Shown here piece after piece: positions 24,837 to 37,965 of a stretch of DNA of 64,000 nt; the first letter of the stretch is position 1; each line of letters starts with the position of its first letter. Made by a program: the position numbers and the translations under genes. The notes below the pieces were generated by a model that was given only the letters and a program-made list of their open reading frames with translations, was not told the DNA's origin and searched no databases. Source of the DNA: Anastatus disparis (taxonomy: Eukaryota > Arthropoda > Insecta > Hymenoptera > Eupelmidae); contig JAFFSR010000239.1 of assembly GCA_017163975.1 (NCBI GenBank), positions 1,054,001 to 1,118,000 on the forward strand, written 5' to 3'.

Positions 24837-27800
24837 GTAAACACATATAGAGAGAGAACCTAGGATCGGAAATTCATCTCGAGCGTAACGAAACTCAACG
24901 TTAAAGCTAAAGGCCCTTTGTTCTAGTGATGCAACCTCATATCTCTCTCTCTCCCTCTCTCTCTTGCTCTCTCTTTGGGTTTTAGAGAAGATAGAGAGAG
25001 AAAGAGAGAAAGGCCTTTGAAGAGTAGAAGAGGAGGAAGATCCTACGACGACGTAGACGACGCCGACTACGTCGACGACTATCCTCTAGAGTTTATTGTG
25101 CACATACACGGCCTCGGGCATATTACCTGACTCTTTAGGCTATCTATGTATATATATATACACACATTAAACATTGTCTATGTATGAGGGTCAGTCTTGT
25201 TTCTCTAAAGATACTTTCTTACTTGCTTCTCGCGTGTCAATTTGCCTTGGCTACTCTCGAAGGCTTTTCAGGAAACTAAATTTGGAAGTTGATTGTGTTT
25301 GCAAGAATAATTATCAATTTTTATTCCTTTAATTTATCATTTCTATGTTTACTTTACAAACCAATTTTCAATTTTTCATAGTTTTTTTTCTTAATATTTC
25401 TACGAGATAACGTAATAATAAATTATAAAATCTACAAGTATTTTATTTTTAATGAAAAAGAAAATAATCTACCTCATCTAAGCATGTAAGTAATCCATCA
25501 AATTTATCAAAGCCACTAAAAGACCTTCATCACTGTTGATTTTCCCTCTTATGATGTACAAGTTTCACCCTCTTCTGATGCATCTTTCATATACAATTTT
25601 TTTTCCCTATACATTTTTCTTTCTCTCTTGTTGTGTCGCCAAGTTATGCTTTATCGAGGGGAAGACCAAGGCGTGCGCATACGCGTTGTTGCCTCGATTA
25701 TTATTTTTTTTTTCTTCTTTTTACATCTACGATACAACAGCAAAAGTCGGAAACGAGAAATCACCTTTTAACTGGGCCGTACTTATCCCTCTCTTTTCTT
25801 TCTTTCTTTCTGAATGAGCAAACGCGCAAGAACTCGTTGCCAAGTGGCTAACGAATTAATCGAGCGCAAGAGAAGCTTTTCCCTACGAAATTATGGACCT
25901 GTGAACAGTGTGAAAAGGAATAAAGTAACAATGTTATATGTTGATAGGATAAATTGTCTTGTTTTGCTAAATTTTTGTCTATAAAATTTTTTATCTTCAA
26001 AAATAAAAAAAAATGTTTAAAAAAAAACATTTGATGTTGTGAAAGAATTTTAAATTAAAAAACTTATATTACTTTTTATTTACTAGTTCTTTTTTTGCAT
26101 TAATCAAACTTTAAAGTAACGGTGCAAAAGTTAATTTATTTCTATTTAGATCATCAACTCTTTACTGCATGGAGTATATAAAAAAGAAGAAGAGAAAAAA
26201 GTATATTGGAAAACGCTCGACTTTCACGTCTATATATCCACTTATATATATATTTTTTTTATTTTTACGGCCACCTCCTAAAAAGGAATCTTCGATCCCA
26301 AAAGTAGATTTCATGCTATTCAACCATTATCTTCTCTCTCTGTAGCAGTATAGCCCGTGCGCGACCATAGGAAATAACAGCTTGGCAATTAAATCGTGCC
26401 CAAACTAAAAATCGCAATACTTAGATCTTTATATTGATTCACTACAAGGGAGAGAGAGAGAGAGGAGAGTAAGAGAGATTCTTAATCCGATTATACTAAA
26501 ACTAACGCATCCAACGTTTTTAAACTCTCACGAAAAGTACTTTTACGCTCTTGCATCGAGTGAAAAAAAAAACATAGAAAAGGCGAACGAAATGGATAGA
26601 AAGAAAGAGAGTGGAAGAGAGGAATAAAAAAAAACTAAGAAAAATAAAAGAAAGAAAAGAATACGACAACGCACGTTTCTCGCATACTCGGCACGTTTTT
26701 CGCTTTTCCAACCCCTTTTTCTCGGGGCAAAGAAAACGATCGTCGTCGTTACGTCGTTGTCGCCAAAGAAAGCGAGCGTACGTGAAAAGGTCGAAAGAGA
26801 AAGAAGAAAAAAAGAAGAGAGAAGGAAATAGTAACAGAAGAAAAAAAAAATAAGAGAAGAAAGCGAAGAAAAGTTTTCTTAGATGCAACTATACCAAAGG
26901 GTTTCATTTGAATCGACTGATTCCGCGACTCGTGTTCATAAATGTTTTACGGCACAAACATGCTCGAATTTCTTCTTCTTCCTTTTTTTTAAAGTCAAGA
27001 ATAAAGGATGATGTCGTTCTTCTCTCTTACATCTTTTTCGAAAAAAAAGAGGCGTGAGTTTATCCTTCTTTTTCTTTTATTAAAGAGTCGTAAAGTTGCT
27101 CGTTTTTGCCACGAGATAAATTTTTACATCGAAAGTTTGTTATACGATAGAGAGCAAGAGGGAAAAAGATTTCTTTACGAAGGAGAAAAAATTATTACTC
27201 GCAATCGAGAACGGTTCGTTCCGAGCGTTGTTTCTGATGCGTCTTCAATGATCACCATTTCGTAACTTCTCTTTTATTTCTCAGTCTTTGAATGACTTTC
27301 GAATGGAAATTGCGTTTTAAATCATTGAAATATTGCTATTCGTATTTGAAATTTATTAATTTATGCGAAAAATCATTAACAAAAGTATTAATTTTAATCA
27401 ATCGTACCTTTAAAGCAATAAAAATACAGTAAGAGTGATTTTGCATTGATTTCATAATTTATTATATTATTTTAAAAGCTAAAGATTTGAATTCATTAAA
27501 AAAATTTGTCTGGCATACATTTAATTAAATATACACAAAATAGACGGGAAAAATGATTTTTTGATATTTTAAAACTTCAATCTAGGAAAGATGATGCGAT
27601 ATACGTTTAAAGCAAATTCAAATTTTGTTTCATCACTTTTCGCATCGATAACGAACGAGACTCACGTGACACGCGAAAAATTTCGGTATCTGTTTTAAAA
27701 AAAGAAAGAAAGAAAATAAAACACTATACATCGCCGGAAGGGGACAATGAACGGCGGCGATCGTTTACTCTAGCAAAATAAAAAGAAGAAAAAAAAGCAG

Positions 27801-30720
27801 AGTATACGCGCTTAACGTGCATGTATATATATTCTCATAGGAAAAATAGCGAGACGAAAGAGCAAACTTTGTACGTGTAGCAAAAGAGCGCCAATGGAAA
27901 AATCAATTTTCTCTCTTTCCAAAACCGATTTTTGTATACACACACACACTATCTCAAACGACACGCGGAAAATCCTGTATGGATGATCAAAAACCATTAA
28001 TATCCATCTCCCTCATACCACCCTTTCTTCCTTCTTCTACCTTCTTTCTCCTCCTTTTTCTTGTACATATACTTCTTCGCGTATGCACGCGTTCAAAGTG
28101 CAGGGCAAAGAGAGATGCATTGGTTCCAAAAAAGAAAAAGTTTAAAAAAAAAAAAAGAAGTAAGAGAAAAAGCGAACGCCTTATTGAGAAAAGCAATACA
28201 ACACATACACACATACACGTATAAAACGCCCGCTCCTTTTATCCTTTAAAGCAAAACCTTCTTTGGGAGGATAGGATATAACCTTCTCTCACTACAGCTA
28301 TCTTAAGAATGTCGATACATGACCAAGAGTTTTCGTCTTCACTATTTTTTTTTATTCTTCTCTTTTTTTTGTTCACTTTGTCATTCCAAGCGTGTACGTG
28401 GCGATTCTTCTTCTTCGGTTTTTTTTATTTTATTTTCTCTTGTTAGATTTGCTTTTACAGCGCCGGATGTGTGTTTAGTTTAGAAACATCAAAAGTAAGA
28501 ATTTCAGATCGATTTTTGAGGATTGTTTTTTTCTCTTTTTTTTATTTAATTTTTTCTTTTTGCTCACAAAGCAGAAGAAGAGGTCAGGGTTAAAATGTGA
28601 AAAGAATTTATAATATCTATTTTCTTATCGATGCACAATAATATGTTCGCTGTTGTTATCGTAAAAGATTAATTATAATAAGAATATAGATAGATTTTTT
28701 TTCATTCTTGATTTATGGTGACGCATGAATTTATTGTGCCTCGCTGAAAATAGATATATTTTTTTATATTATAAGTTTGAAAAAGAAACATCCGTAAATT
28801 ATGATAAAAAGTCCGAAACAACACTTTGTTAAAATTGTATTATGTTTCGACAATTTGTTCTTAGCATGAAAATGTAAAATATTTTTCTCATTAAGCTTAT
28901 TTATAATATCGTCTTATAGCAAGAGGATAAAGCATCGATAAATAAAAAATCGTGTAAAAAAAAACATCAGATTTTTCGCTACGTATGCGATTATTTATTG
29001 TTTATATTCTTTGTTTTGTGATATTCCATTAGGAAGGGATAAATGTTTGTGTATTTATCGAATGTCGTCTAAATTATTAGCCGGAACGATTTATTATCTG
29101 TTTGTATTATTATTTATTGTCAATCATCAATGATAGAATATTGAAGAAAATTTTCCCAAAAAAAAAAATATAAATAAAAATAAAACCAAATTCATATTGC
29201 TGTTGTTATAAACATTATATCTACCTTTAGACGTAGATTGTACTTCAAATCTTAAAAAAATTGCGATTGTAAATATGTGTATTTTTTGTAATAATAAATA
29301 ATGAAAAAAAAATAATAATAAAGAAAGAAAGAACGAGAGAAAGAATCTGCGTTTACGATTGTACTTAAGTGAATGAGAGGGCCAAGAAGAGCGTCTAAAT
29401 AATTTGTATATGTAATTCTATTTTGTTAAAAAAACTAAAGGTTAATCTCTTCTTTCTTCAATTTTTAGGGAGACGGTTCTTTGTAATTTATTATTTATGT
29501 AAAAAAAAGGAAGAAAAAAACTAAGTAAGGGTCCTTAAGGATAAAAAGAAGAAAAAAAAAAGGAATCGGGCAAAACGTATAGCGTGCCATTATTTTGTTC
29601 TTTTTTTTCTCTCTCTTTTCTTGTAAATACATTCCCTACTCTTTGATCTATATGTGTGTTATATATCCTTGTCGTTGATTATTTCTGTTTGCTAAAGAAA
29701 AGAATTAAAAAAAAAAATAATACGTCTTTAACTTATTTATTGTACGTGCGTCCAAGCGTTAAGAAAACAAAATTTGTAAGTACCGGTATACATACATACA
29801 TACAAAAAATAAAGAAATGTTATATATAAATAATAGAATGGAACGGAGGAATGAAAGCGAAATAAAATCCATTTGCTCGATGGTTAAAGGAATGAAAGGA
29901 AATGAGAGGTTAACTCTGTTTTCAATAATTAAAAAAAAAATATATGTGTGTTTATATTAAATTTTTATTTCAGTTAAAATAATTTATTTTTAGTAAAAGC
30001 ACTTATTAAAAAAAAAAAAATAAAGTCTTATCAATCCAAATTGTCATTTCGAAAACAGAGTAAAACCTCTGGTTTCCTTTTTCTTCTATTCGGTAAAAAC
30101 ATTATCAGCGTCTCGAGCACGAGGTTTTCTTTCTACGCTCGATAAAAAAAAGAAAGAAAGAAATAAGGAAAAGAAAAGGAACCTTTGTAAATATATAGGA
30201 TCGAAGATCAAAGTTTGCGTGAATGAAAAAAAAATGTATATGACTGTCTAGTGTAAATGTGTCTATGGTATGTAAGTATGTACGCGCGTCGTCTCTGTAT
30301 GTGCAAAGTGATAGATCGCTTTAGCAAATGTAAAGCGCGAAGAAGAAGAAGAGATTAGGTATTTTGCGACGCCTTTATCGCTTTCTCTCTCTCTTTCTAT
30401 TTTTCTTTCTCTTTTTCTATCTCTCTCTCTCTCTTTCGCCTTATACGTATATAAAGCGATTGTAAAATTAAAGACACAAACTGGCTCGTTTTATTTTTCG
30501 GTATTTGATAAGAGAGAGAATCAGAAAGAGAGAGAGAATAACCGGAGATGATATGCGATAAACGAGCTCACACAGGCTTTTTCTTTTTTTCTTCTTTTTT
30601 CGGGGGGATGAAAGATTACGGATGAGAGAATGTTGAGAAAGCGAAGATATACGTATATATATATATTCTCGTGGAAAAGATATCAAGCCTCCGTTTTCTT
30701 TTTTTTCCGAAGGGTTATGT
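21780..30720 (+). other. Gene-free 9 kb, candidate extended 3'UTR
   Basis: No coding exon is supported. The stretch is unusually full of A- and GA-rich or T- and CT-rich tracts, AATAAA-type signals and TGTA-containing words, which can mark long neuronal 3'UTRs. Frames up to 122 codons here (e.g. around 26520-26888) are Lys/Phe/Ser-rich readings of these tracts. Includes a (TA)n run at about 24808-24830 and CT then GA tracts at 24945-25010 that could pair as a hairpin. That it is transcribed as 3'UTR is inference. Confidence 0.35.
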
Positions 30721-32216
30721 TACATCAACCCTAAACATCTAGGATTCTAAATACATTAAATTATACATAATATTATATATATATAAATATACATATATAT
30801 AGTTATATTTCAACATTATTTTGTACATAATCGAACTTTATCGACAGATATTCGAAACAAAAATCATCAATAAAATCTATATATATAAAAATTACAATGG
30901 CAATTTATTACTTTATATCCTCATTTCAATTCCTATATTTTTATCCTCTGTTATGTTCTTATTTATACTATTGATCCTTAAGTGAATGTATTATTCTTGG
31001 ATATAAATTTTTCACTCTAAAGAAATCTTTTTTGAAATAATTTTAAGATTGTTAACGTTTATTCTTTCAATAATAATTCGAAATTTGTTTAAAGTTTTTT
31101 TTTCAATTTTTTTCAAGTGTATAATAACTTATTACGCATGAAACATGTTTAATTTTTAAATTTTCAAGTTTCTTTCATACAAATTTAAGAGAAATTATTA
31201 TTATTAATGTTACACTACAATTAAAACAATAATTTAAATTGATCATACTTTAATTAGCTAATTGATAAAAGTGAAAATTTTCAAAAGCCAATACAATCAA
31301 TATTAGCTGCAGAAGCGGCGAATAATTTAGCCAAATAAATTTCTAGCTTATGAATAATCATGACATTGACCTAATACCCGAAAATTCTATTATAATCGCT
31401 TCGGACGTTCATTATAAATACACGAATCATTGTTTGAAGTACAATAATTTAATAATAATTTATATAATATTGAAACAAAATTATTTTCCGTGGACAGCCT
31501 ATGTATACGTGTTAGTATTAGCATTAGTAATGACATACACGATTGCTTCAATCAATTTAAAATTATATACAATTATTTTATTAATTATTCATGACAAAGG
31601 AGATACATGTATTCATTTAATGCTAATTTATTCTTTTGTTAATTCGTTTTTATTTTTCATTTATGGATTTTAATTTTGCTAAAGAATTTTCATTATAAAG
31701 TTGTGTAATAATTAAATATTTTCGTGACATAATTTTTCAAAAAAATAAATATAGAAGATGCAACAAACTATCATAATGAATAATGCTGCTGTAACTTTAT
31801 CATTATTTTAATAGAATACTGTAATTAATAATCCATTTTAATTTCATATTATTGTAAATTTCGTTGTTGAACTAATATTCTAATTTTTCACATTAATATT
31901 CTAAGCAAACATTCAATATTCAATTATTTCTCAAAACGATTTGAAAATTATTAATTTTAATGATTGGCGAAAATATTTGGATATTTTGTTGTTTTATTTT
32001 CTATTTTTTACGATAATAATCAATAATTAAACACTGTAATAACATATTATTTTTTTCTTTTAAAATCCATATAAAACATGGTTGAAAGAAGTTAACAGAA
32101 AAGAATAGTTTCCAATCTGATAATATTTAACGTAAACTAGATATATCTTCAAAATCAATTGATTAAGGTTAAAAAAAATTTTAATGAGTTTTTAAAAAAC
32201 ATCAAAATAAAGCAGT
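30721..32216. other. AT-rich intergenic region between convergent genes
   Basis: No gene supported. A 107-codon frame at 31350-31673 is hydrophobic and rich in AT-biased codons, and is not longer than chance allows in DNA of this length. Confidence 0.5.
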
Positions 32217-32222
32217 TTTATT
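32217..32222 (-). terminator. Poly(A) signal of the vitellogenin-like gene
   Basis: Minus-strand AATAAA about 86 bases past the stop codon at 32308. Confidence 0.5.
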
Positions 32223-32307
32223 AGTATCACTTTTCTGCAACAATACAATACGTTAAAACGCGAAGAAAGATGAAAAAAAAGTAATATCTACAAACGAGTG
32301 CCTGAAA

Positions 32308-32607
32308 CTATGCAGCCGTTGCAGCAGCGGTGTTTGCAGTTGATGTTTTCGCGGCACGGTAACGTTTATGAAGTTCAGCCGATTCTTCATCGTCGTCTAT
32401 ATACTGATAGGCATAAATACTTGCTGAAGCTGGATCGACAATAGAAGTTGGTTGTTTGGATTCAGCTGGATCGATTGATACCAATGTCAAACTGTAGTTC
32501 TCGTAAATTGTTAAATCTTCACCACGTTGACGGTTTATGCGTAGTTCGTTAAATGTGTAAGAAGCAAAATTTATGTCTGATACGTAGACCGAACTTTCTG
32601 AGGCTTC
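32308..32607 (-). CDS. Vitellogenin-like exon E (terminal)
   Basis: 100 codons including the stop, after acceptor TTCATCCAG|. Starts EASESSVYVSDINFASYTF, with beta-strand-like alternation and ENYSLTLVSI typical of the N-sheet, then an acidic stretch and an Ala/Thr-rich end. This end replaces the rest of a full vitellogenin. Confidence 0.75.
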   Translation of the reverse strand, partial: EASESSVYVSDINFASYTFNELRINRQRGEDLTIYENYSLTLVSIDPAESKQPTSIVDPASASIYAYQYIDDDEESAELHKRYRAAKTSTANTAAATAA

Positions 32608-33682
32608 CTGGATGAAAATTAAGAAACAAATTAATTTAAAAAATAATATTTCTATAAAAAGTAAGCTGTATCGTTTTATTTTGATTAGAATGATCGAGAT
32701 TTTATATTTTTTTCTTCATTTGAATGATAAATATAAATAAATATCAATAAATTTATTTAATTGTGAGGTGAGTACAAATTTCGCAATCATTTTTTAATAT
32801 CTTATTGTTAATTTATATAAAATTTTAATTAATAAACTTAACAGTTTTGACTTTATTTTTAACTTGATACACAAAAAATATGTTTTTATAAGTATTTCAT
32901 ACTTTTGACTAATATAATTACAATTTTTACTATGTTTACTAACTTCCGTGTCGTAGCTGTATTTATTGATTAAAACTAATAATTTCCCATCTAAAAATTA
33001 AATAAAAATAAAGTCATAATTATTGTAGAATTTACAAAATATAAAGTCACTGGAAGAGGTCGTCAGTGGCTCATTCGGTAGAGTGATGGATTCATAATCT
33101 CAGGGTCCCGAGTTCAAATCCAGCTCTCAGCCGATTCGTACATGCACCACTGTACTCTATATGTGCTTTTAAAAACACATTGACGACTTCCGTCACTAAT
33201 TAGCATCTCAATGATAGCATAAATATTGCGACGTTAAATAAATAAACGCGTTATCCTAATTTCGTTTGTTGGTAGAAATTATTTTTTTTTATATTTATAG
33301 TAATATAGTATTAGCGTTTCTTGATTTGCTATTCAAGCGAATGAAATTTATTGTCCACAAGTCAAATAAATATTTTCCATTACGGCATCAAAATCTAGTT
33401 ACTTTAACTATCTTTATTTTCCATATTCGTAATACTTAATAATCAAGAATTCATTCGGATTAAATAAATGCAAATTCGTTTGTTATTATAAGTGAAGCGT
33501 CAAGTGCTTACAAAATTTTTGTCTAGTTAACTTCATTGTTTGTAGTCGAGTTATTAATTATTCCGAAAATATTCAACAATATAAACTCCTATATCTGTCT
33601 CCATTGAAAATAAAGCATACAATTTTCATTATGCTTACAGTTAAAATACAAACATTGAAAATTAAGAGACTTTTAAAATACG

Positions 33683-33714
<32 letters not shown>

Positions 33715-36700
33715 TGAAAAAACTAAACGGTTCATCAAGAGATAAATACTTTATTTTCCGTTCCATAATTTCCAATATATACAATTCCTATTGAATAGCA
33801 AATCAATCGATCCTGCAGAGCAAAATTAACATTTCCGATGGATACTCAAAAGAGTATAATAAAAATTAAAATTTCACCAGTAAAAAAGAGAAAAAAAAGA
33901 GAAGGAAAGAAATTAAATAAAACTTTTTCTGCACGTATTCGTACATAAAGAATCTCATTAAGCAATCGAAATTAAAGATACACAGTTTAAACATTTGAAA
34001 ATGAATTTTCCCAATGAATCTTTAATACCGTTTCGTAATCTTTTTTCTTAAAAAAAAAGTCTTTTTACTCCCTCCTTACTCATCAAAGCTTCTTAAAGAA
34101 ATACGCTTTTCGTTCCAGTAAGGTAAGCATTAACACTCATTAAACTTTTCCCCTGGCTAAGGAAAAAAAAGAGAGAAAGATGAAAAAAAAGAGAGAGAGA
34201 AAAAATCGTCAACGAATCAAACGACTTTTTTTTCTAACGCGCGACACTTGAGTCTCCTGTCTTTCTCTTTTGCTCTTTAAAAGAAAAACGAAAAAGTAAA
34301 AAAAAAAATATAAAATAAAAACGAACTGGTGCATATAAAAAAGTAACCCGACCAAAGAGAAACCTCCCTAATTGCATTACTGTGTAAGCAGACAAAAATC
34401 TCTGACGAAAATTATATGGGAACTTTTTTATGCAAAGAGATCATATATTTTTAAATGTATGATCAAAAAGAAACGTTTGAAATGAAAAGAGAGAAGAAAA
34501 AAATATATCCTTACTAAACATTGAATAAGTTTTTCCTCATTTTCAAACATCTATTAGTAAATTAGGAAAATTTTTCTAAAATTACTACTCGCTATTTTTA
34601 GAATTGGATTGCAAAATTACGTTGGAACTTCAATTTTAAAATTTTATTTTATCTTTGATTCAAAAACACTTATTTTATTATCAACTTGTACGAGCGTTGA
34701 AGCAATTTAAAAGACAAAAATTTAACACTTTATTAATCCTTGAAGACATACAATATTTCGATAAAAGTGGTATTTTTAACAAATTACAATAAACCTCTGA
34801 TGCGTATATTTTGTCAATACATTTTAAACTCTTACTTAAATAAAAAATAGAAAAGAAATTAGGCAAAAATGCGAAATGATAATCTCTAAATTTAAAGCAC
34901 GTTTCTAAATTTAAGCGAATATCTCAGGCACCATATAAAAAAATATAATATATAAAAATATCAATATCAAACAAAATATTCACGTATCAAATATTAATAA
35001 TTTCATCTTTTTGTGATGAAGAAGAATGAGATTCGATCTTATTATGAAAAAGAAAAAGGATATTTTTATAATTTAAAATACAAAAGAAGGGTACTTACAA
35101 TACGAGCTTCAAAATCAGCAGGATCGGTTCTAAGGCTCTCACGGCTACCGAAAAAATAATCAGCACGTAAACTGCACTTATGCACGTTACGCCACTTGTC
35201 CAACCTCATAGTCTCACCGCGTTTCCTGCCTAAGCTCTCGAGGCCGCTTAGCTTGTAATCATCCTCCCACGGGACCGTCCAATCCTATATACCGGAAGAT
35301 TTAAAAAGATCGTGAGACTTTTTTTTATTATGACTAAAGGAAAATATTCAAATAGTGAGATAAAAAAAATTAATGGCTATGCGTAGACATGTGTGTAATT
35401 GTGTGATTGGTTAACTGATTTGTTAGGAATTAGTACTTTAGATAAGCTTGACTTTCATTTTTTAAAATTAAGTGATATGTTTTGATGTTTATGGAATAAA
35501 ATGATGTATTGTTGTGGTTATTAAATTTAGTAGCTAAGATATTATCTATTACAACGAGATTAATTGCAGAATTTCTTTACCTACATTTTGTTGCCAAGTT
35601 GCAGTAAACTAGGAAATATATATGTCATGTATTTATTCATTTTTTTTAACTTTAATATTTAAATACTTATATATTGTTATCGTTTTTGTACATCATCTCA
35701 ATTTTGGCCATGAAATGTATTGTTCGTATTAAAATGTGAAAACAAAATAATCCAACAAAACAAAAAAGACTATAGCAATATAACAAAAACTTTGTTTATG
35801 AGGAAACAATTTTGAAAATTACAACGATCACCAATCGTTTTATGTACATTTTTTAAAATAAAAAATGCTAAATGTACTACTTTTTTTAACACCTAATACT
35901 ACCAGTGAATGAATAAATTATGTTATTATTTTTATAAGCATGAAATAATAAAATTATGCTCATAATTTAAATATAAATTTCATTTTTATTTGTTCATTCA
36001 CTGATTCTATTAATTCATGTTTAGCTTACCCTACAACCTGCGGTACAATTTCCAATATAATATGCTCCTTTCCGAAAAGTATCTGTCTATAACATTTGAA
36101 AATTCATAGATAATATTATAATTTAAAATTAGAGTATCTATTTTAAAATCTTCCTTTCTTTCAAATTCATCATAAATGTTATAAAATTAAATTATTATCA
36201 AATAAGAATAAGTTTACTGAAAAATTAAATTTTAGCATAGACTGAGAAATTAAGTTATTTGGCTCTGTTATAAAATTAGTATATTGGTTAGACTGAAAAA
36301 TTATTATTAGCATACTAAATCAGTTTTAAGTCAAATATTAATTTCTTTTATATAATAAAGGAGATCGTTAGTGACTCAGTAGAGCGATGGATTTATAATC
36401 TCGAGGGCTCGAGTTCGAATCCCACTCTCAGCGACCGATTGATACAAGCACCACTATACTTTACACGTGCTGTATTCACAAATACACTAAGAAACCTCCG
36501 TCGCTAATTAGCATCGTAATAATAATATAAATAACAGCGACATTAAATTTAAAAAAATTATATTATGATTTATGATAATTACTTGATGAGAAATAATATT
36601 TTATTTAGTAAAATGATGTTCTATAAGCTAAATTTAACATCTTATAAATTTTTATTTTTATTTTTACTAAGGTTGCTTGATAATTTAAAAATAATATTCA

Positions 36701-37952
36701 AATATATTCCCCTGCATAAAATTTTACCATTTCCAAACAAAAATCGATTAAAATGAAAAGTTTTATATCTTTGAAAAAAATTATCGTATCTCAAAAATTC
36801 CAACGAAAGCGTAAAGTAGATAAAAAAACGTTTTAAATAATTTTGATGGACTTTGAAAAATGAAAGCTCACTTTTTTACTGAGACTATAAAATGTAAAGT
36901 TCGTACACCATCAGTAAACAGTGTTTTATTTTAGAAAAAGCTATCATGAAATATCGAATGAAGTTTAAAAGTTATTATATTTACAATTTGTTTTCATCAT
37001 TTTGATCAGAGTTATAAGTATTAGTATTAAAAAAAGACACTTTTTTAAAAGTATAAATATTCTTAAAAATAAAAATTTTAATATTACATCATTACTTAAA
37101 GATTTTTTTCATTAACTAATTTTTTCTCCCATTTAAACTTTAAAGCTATGATAATTTTTATCAAAGTTATAAAACATTTCACCTCAATAGATTTTAATTC
37201 GGTGATGGTAAAAATATTTACCAGGGAAAGAGTATAAAATACAGAAGAAAAAAAAACCTGGAATGTCAAAACAATAAAATTTATCTTTGTTTTGCCATGA
37301 AATAAACTTACAATGTCACCGGATGGATTTTTAACAACGTGATATGCGGTGTCACACTTGCCGATGATTGATTTTTCCATGTGTCGAAATTGCGTCTCAC
37401 GTTTTTTCGCAATATTTGCACCGATGTTAAATTGATTGACCACTGCTCTGATGATATTAAGATCGGCTGGGCTAACAGTGCGATTAACTAATATTTTACC
37501 AATGCCGTTTGGCGTAAATGTTATTTCAAAAGCTTCTTCGGATATTTGATACTCTGGATGTTCCTCGATAACGGTATCGGTTAAAGGTTCAGCTGGTATT
37601 GACGGATCAATATTCGATGAAGCAAAGCTTACCTGCGACGTTAATTTTTATTATTACGTGCACATGTTCATATTAAAAATTGAATAATCAATCATAAAAA
37701 TGAAAATGATTAAGAAAAGTTATAATAAGCGTATAAAGTTTACCGCACGTGAATCGGTCATTCGGCATATTAACGAGGCAGGTCCACGAAAACGGCATTT
37801 AACTTGAGCGCTCATGTCAAATCTAGTAGATCGATCGTGTTCATTATGGTGTATGACAGTTGCTGAGACAGCCGTTGAGTTGACAGTAAAACTATAGGTC
37901 ACCTCTGCTGGTGCGCCCTGTAGAGGCCAGCCAGAATCGCGGAACTGCGCCG
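32308..37952 (-). CDS. Vitellogenin-like gene consisting of the N-terminal lipid-transfer domain only
   Basis: Five coding exons can be joined in phase: 37744-37944 (or to 37952), 37312-37632, 36030-36086, 35099-35284 and 32308-32607. They give about 354 residues of the N-sheet (beta-barrel) part of the Vitellogenin_N/lipoprotein N domain. Visible family features are the opening W...V-Y-x-F strand, the FEITFTPNGIGKILVNR strand, the Leu/Ile-rich NIIRAVVNQFNI helix start, the GKC-x-T-x-Y motif and its partner Cys in VHKC. The frame stops after this domain, with no alpha-helical domain, DUF1943 or vWF-D. That matches the truncated Vg-like-C class described in Hymenoptera, probably secreted; function unknown. 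All joins examined are GT..AG. The signal-peptide exon is missing. A weak candidate is ATG 42274 (MIVILVPFFL, phase-1 donor G|GTTCGT), phase-compatible with acceptor 37952 but a very short signal. Confidence 0.72.
33056..33248 (+). repeat. tRNA-derived SINE, copy 1 (in intron of the vitellogenin-like gene)
   Basis: About 190 bp. tRNA-like head with A box GTGGCTCATTCGGTAGAG, anticodon-loop-like TTCATAA and B box GAGTTCAAATCC. Then a body with CACCACTGTACTC and TGACGACTTCCGTC, and tail GCGACGTTAAATAAATAAA. Opposite in strand to the host gene. Confidence 0.85.
33682..33712. repeat. (TA)n microsatellite
   Basis: About 15 uninterrupted TA units within the last intron of the vitellogenin-like gene. 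Confidence 0.9.
35099..35284 (-). CDS. Vitellogenin-like exon D
   Basis: 62 codons between GGTATATAG| and |GTAAGT, phase 0. Encodes DWTVPWEDDYKLSG, then DKWRNVHKCSLRADYFFGSR, the second conserved Cys region of the domain, ending DFEARI. Confidence 0.75.
36030..36086 (-). CDS. Vitellogenin-like exon C, 19-codon candidate cassette exon
   Basis: 57 bases between GTTATAG| and |GTAAGC, phase 0 at both ends, reading TDTFRKGAYYIGNCTAGCR without a stop. It adds two cysteines and an NCT sequon between the conserved Cys pair. Without it, that pair is about 51 residues apart, close to the usual spacing in insect vitellogenins as I recall it; with it, about 70. It may therefore be optional. Confidence 0.55.
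36361..36552 (+). repeat. tRNA-derived SINE, copy 2
   Basis: Same family as copy 1: GTGACTCAGTAGAGCG A box (shortened), GAGTTCGAATCCC B box, CACCACTATACTTTACACG body, GCGACATTAAATTTAAAA tail. In an intron of the vitellogenin-like gene, antisense to it. Confidence 0.85.
37312..37632 (-). CDS. Vitellogenin-like exon B
   Basis: 107 codons between GTCGCAG| and |GTAAGT, phase 0 at both ends. Carries the most recognisable Vitellogenin_N sequence: EAFEITFTPNGIGKILVNR, then SPADLNIIRAVVNQF and EKSIIGKCDTAYHVV. Confidence 0.8.
37744..37952 (-). CDS. Vitellogenin-like exon A (first exon seen)
   Basis: Encodes FRDSGWPLQGAPAEVTYSF through MTDSRA. Donor GCG|GTAAAC at 37743. Two acceptors are possible: 37952 (GACACAG|, phase 1) or 37944 (GCGCAG|, phase 0). 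The exon contains an N-glycosylation site (NST) and two cysteines 10 residues apart. Confidence 0.7.
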
Positions 37953-37965
37953 CTGTGTCATTGTA

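Noticed and set aside
31350..31673. 107-codon hydrophobic plus-strand frame
   Set aside because: A few frames this long are expected by chance in 64 kb of such DNA; no motif, promoter or similarity recognised.
33056..33130. Functional tRNA gene with CAT anticodon-like loop
   Set aside because: Acceptor stem does not close and there are five further copies with the same non-tRNA body and tail; it is a SINE head.
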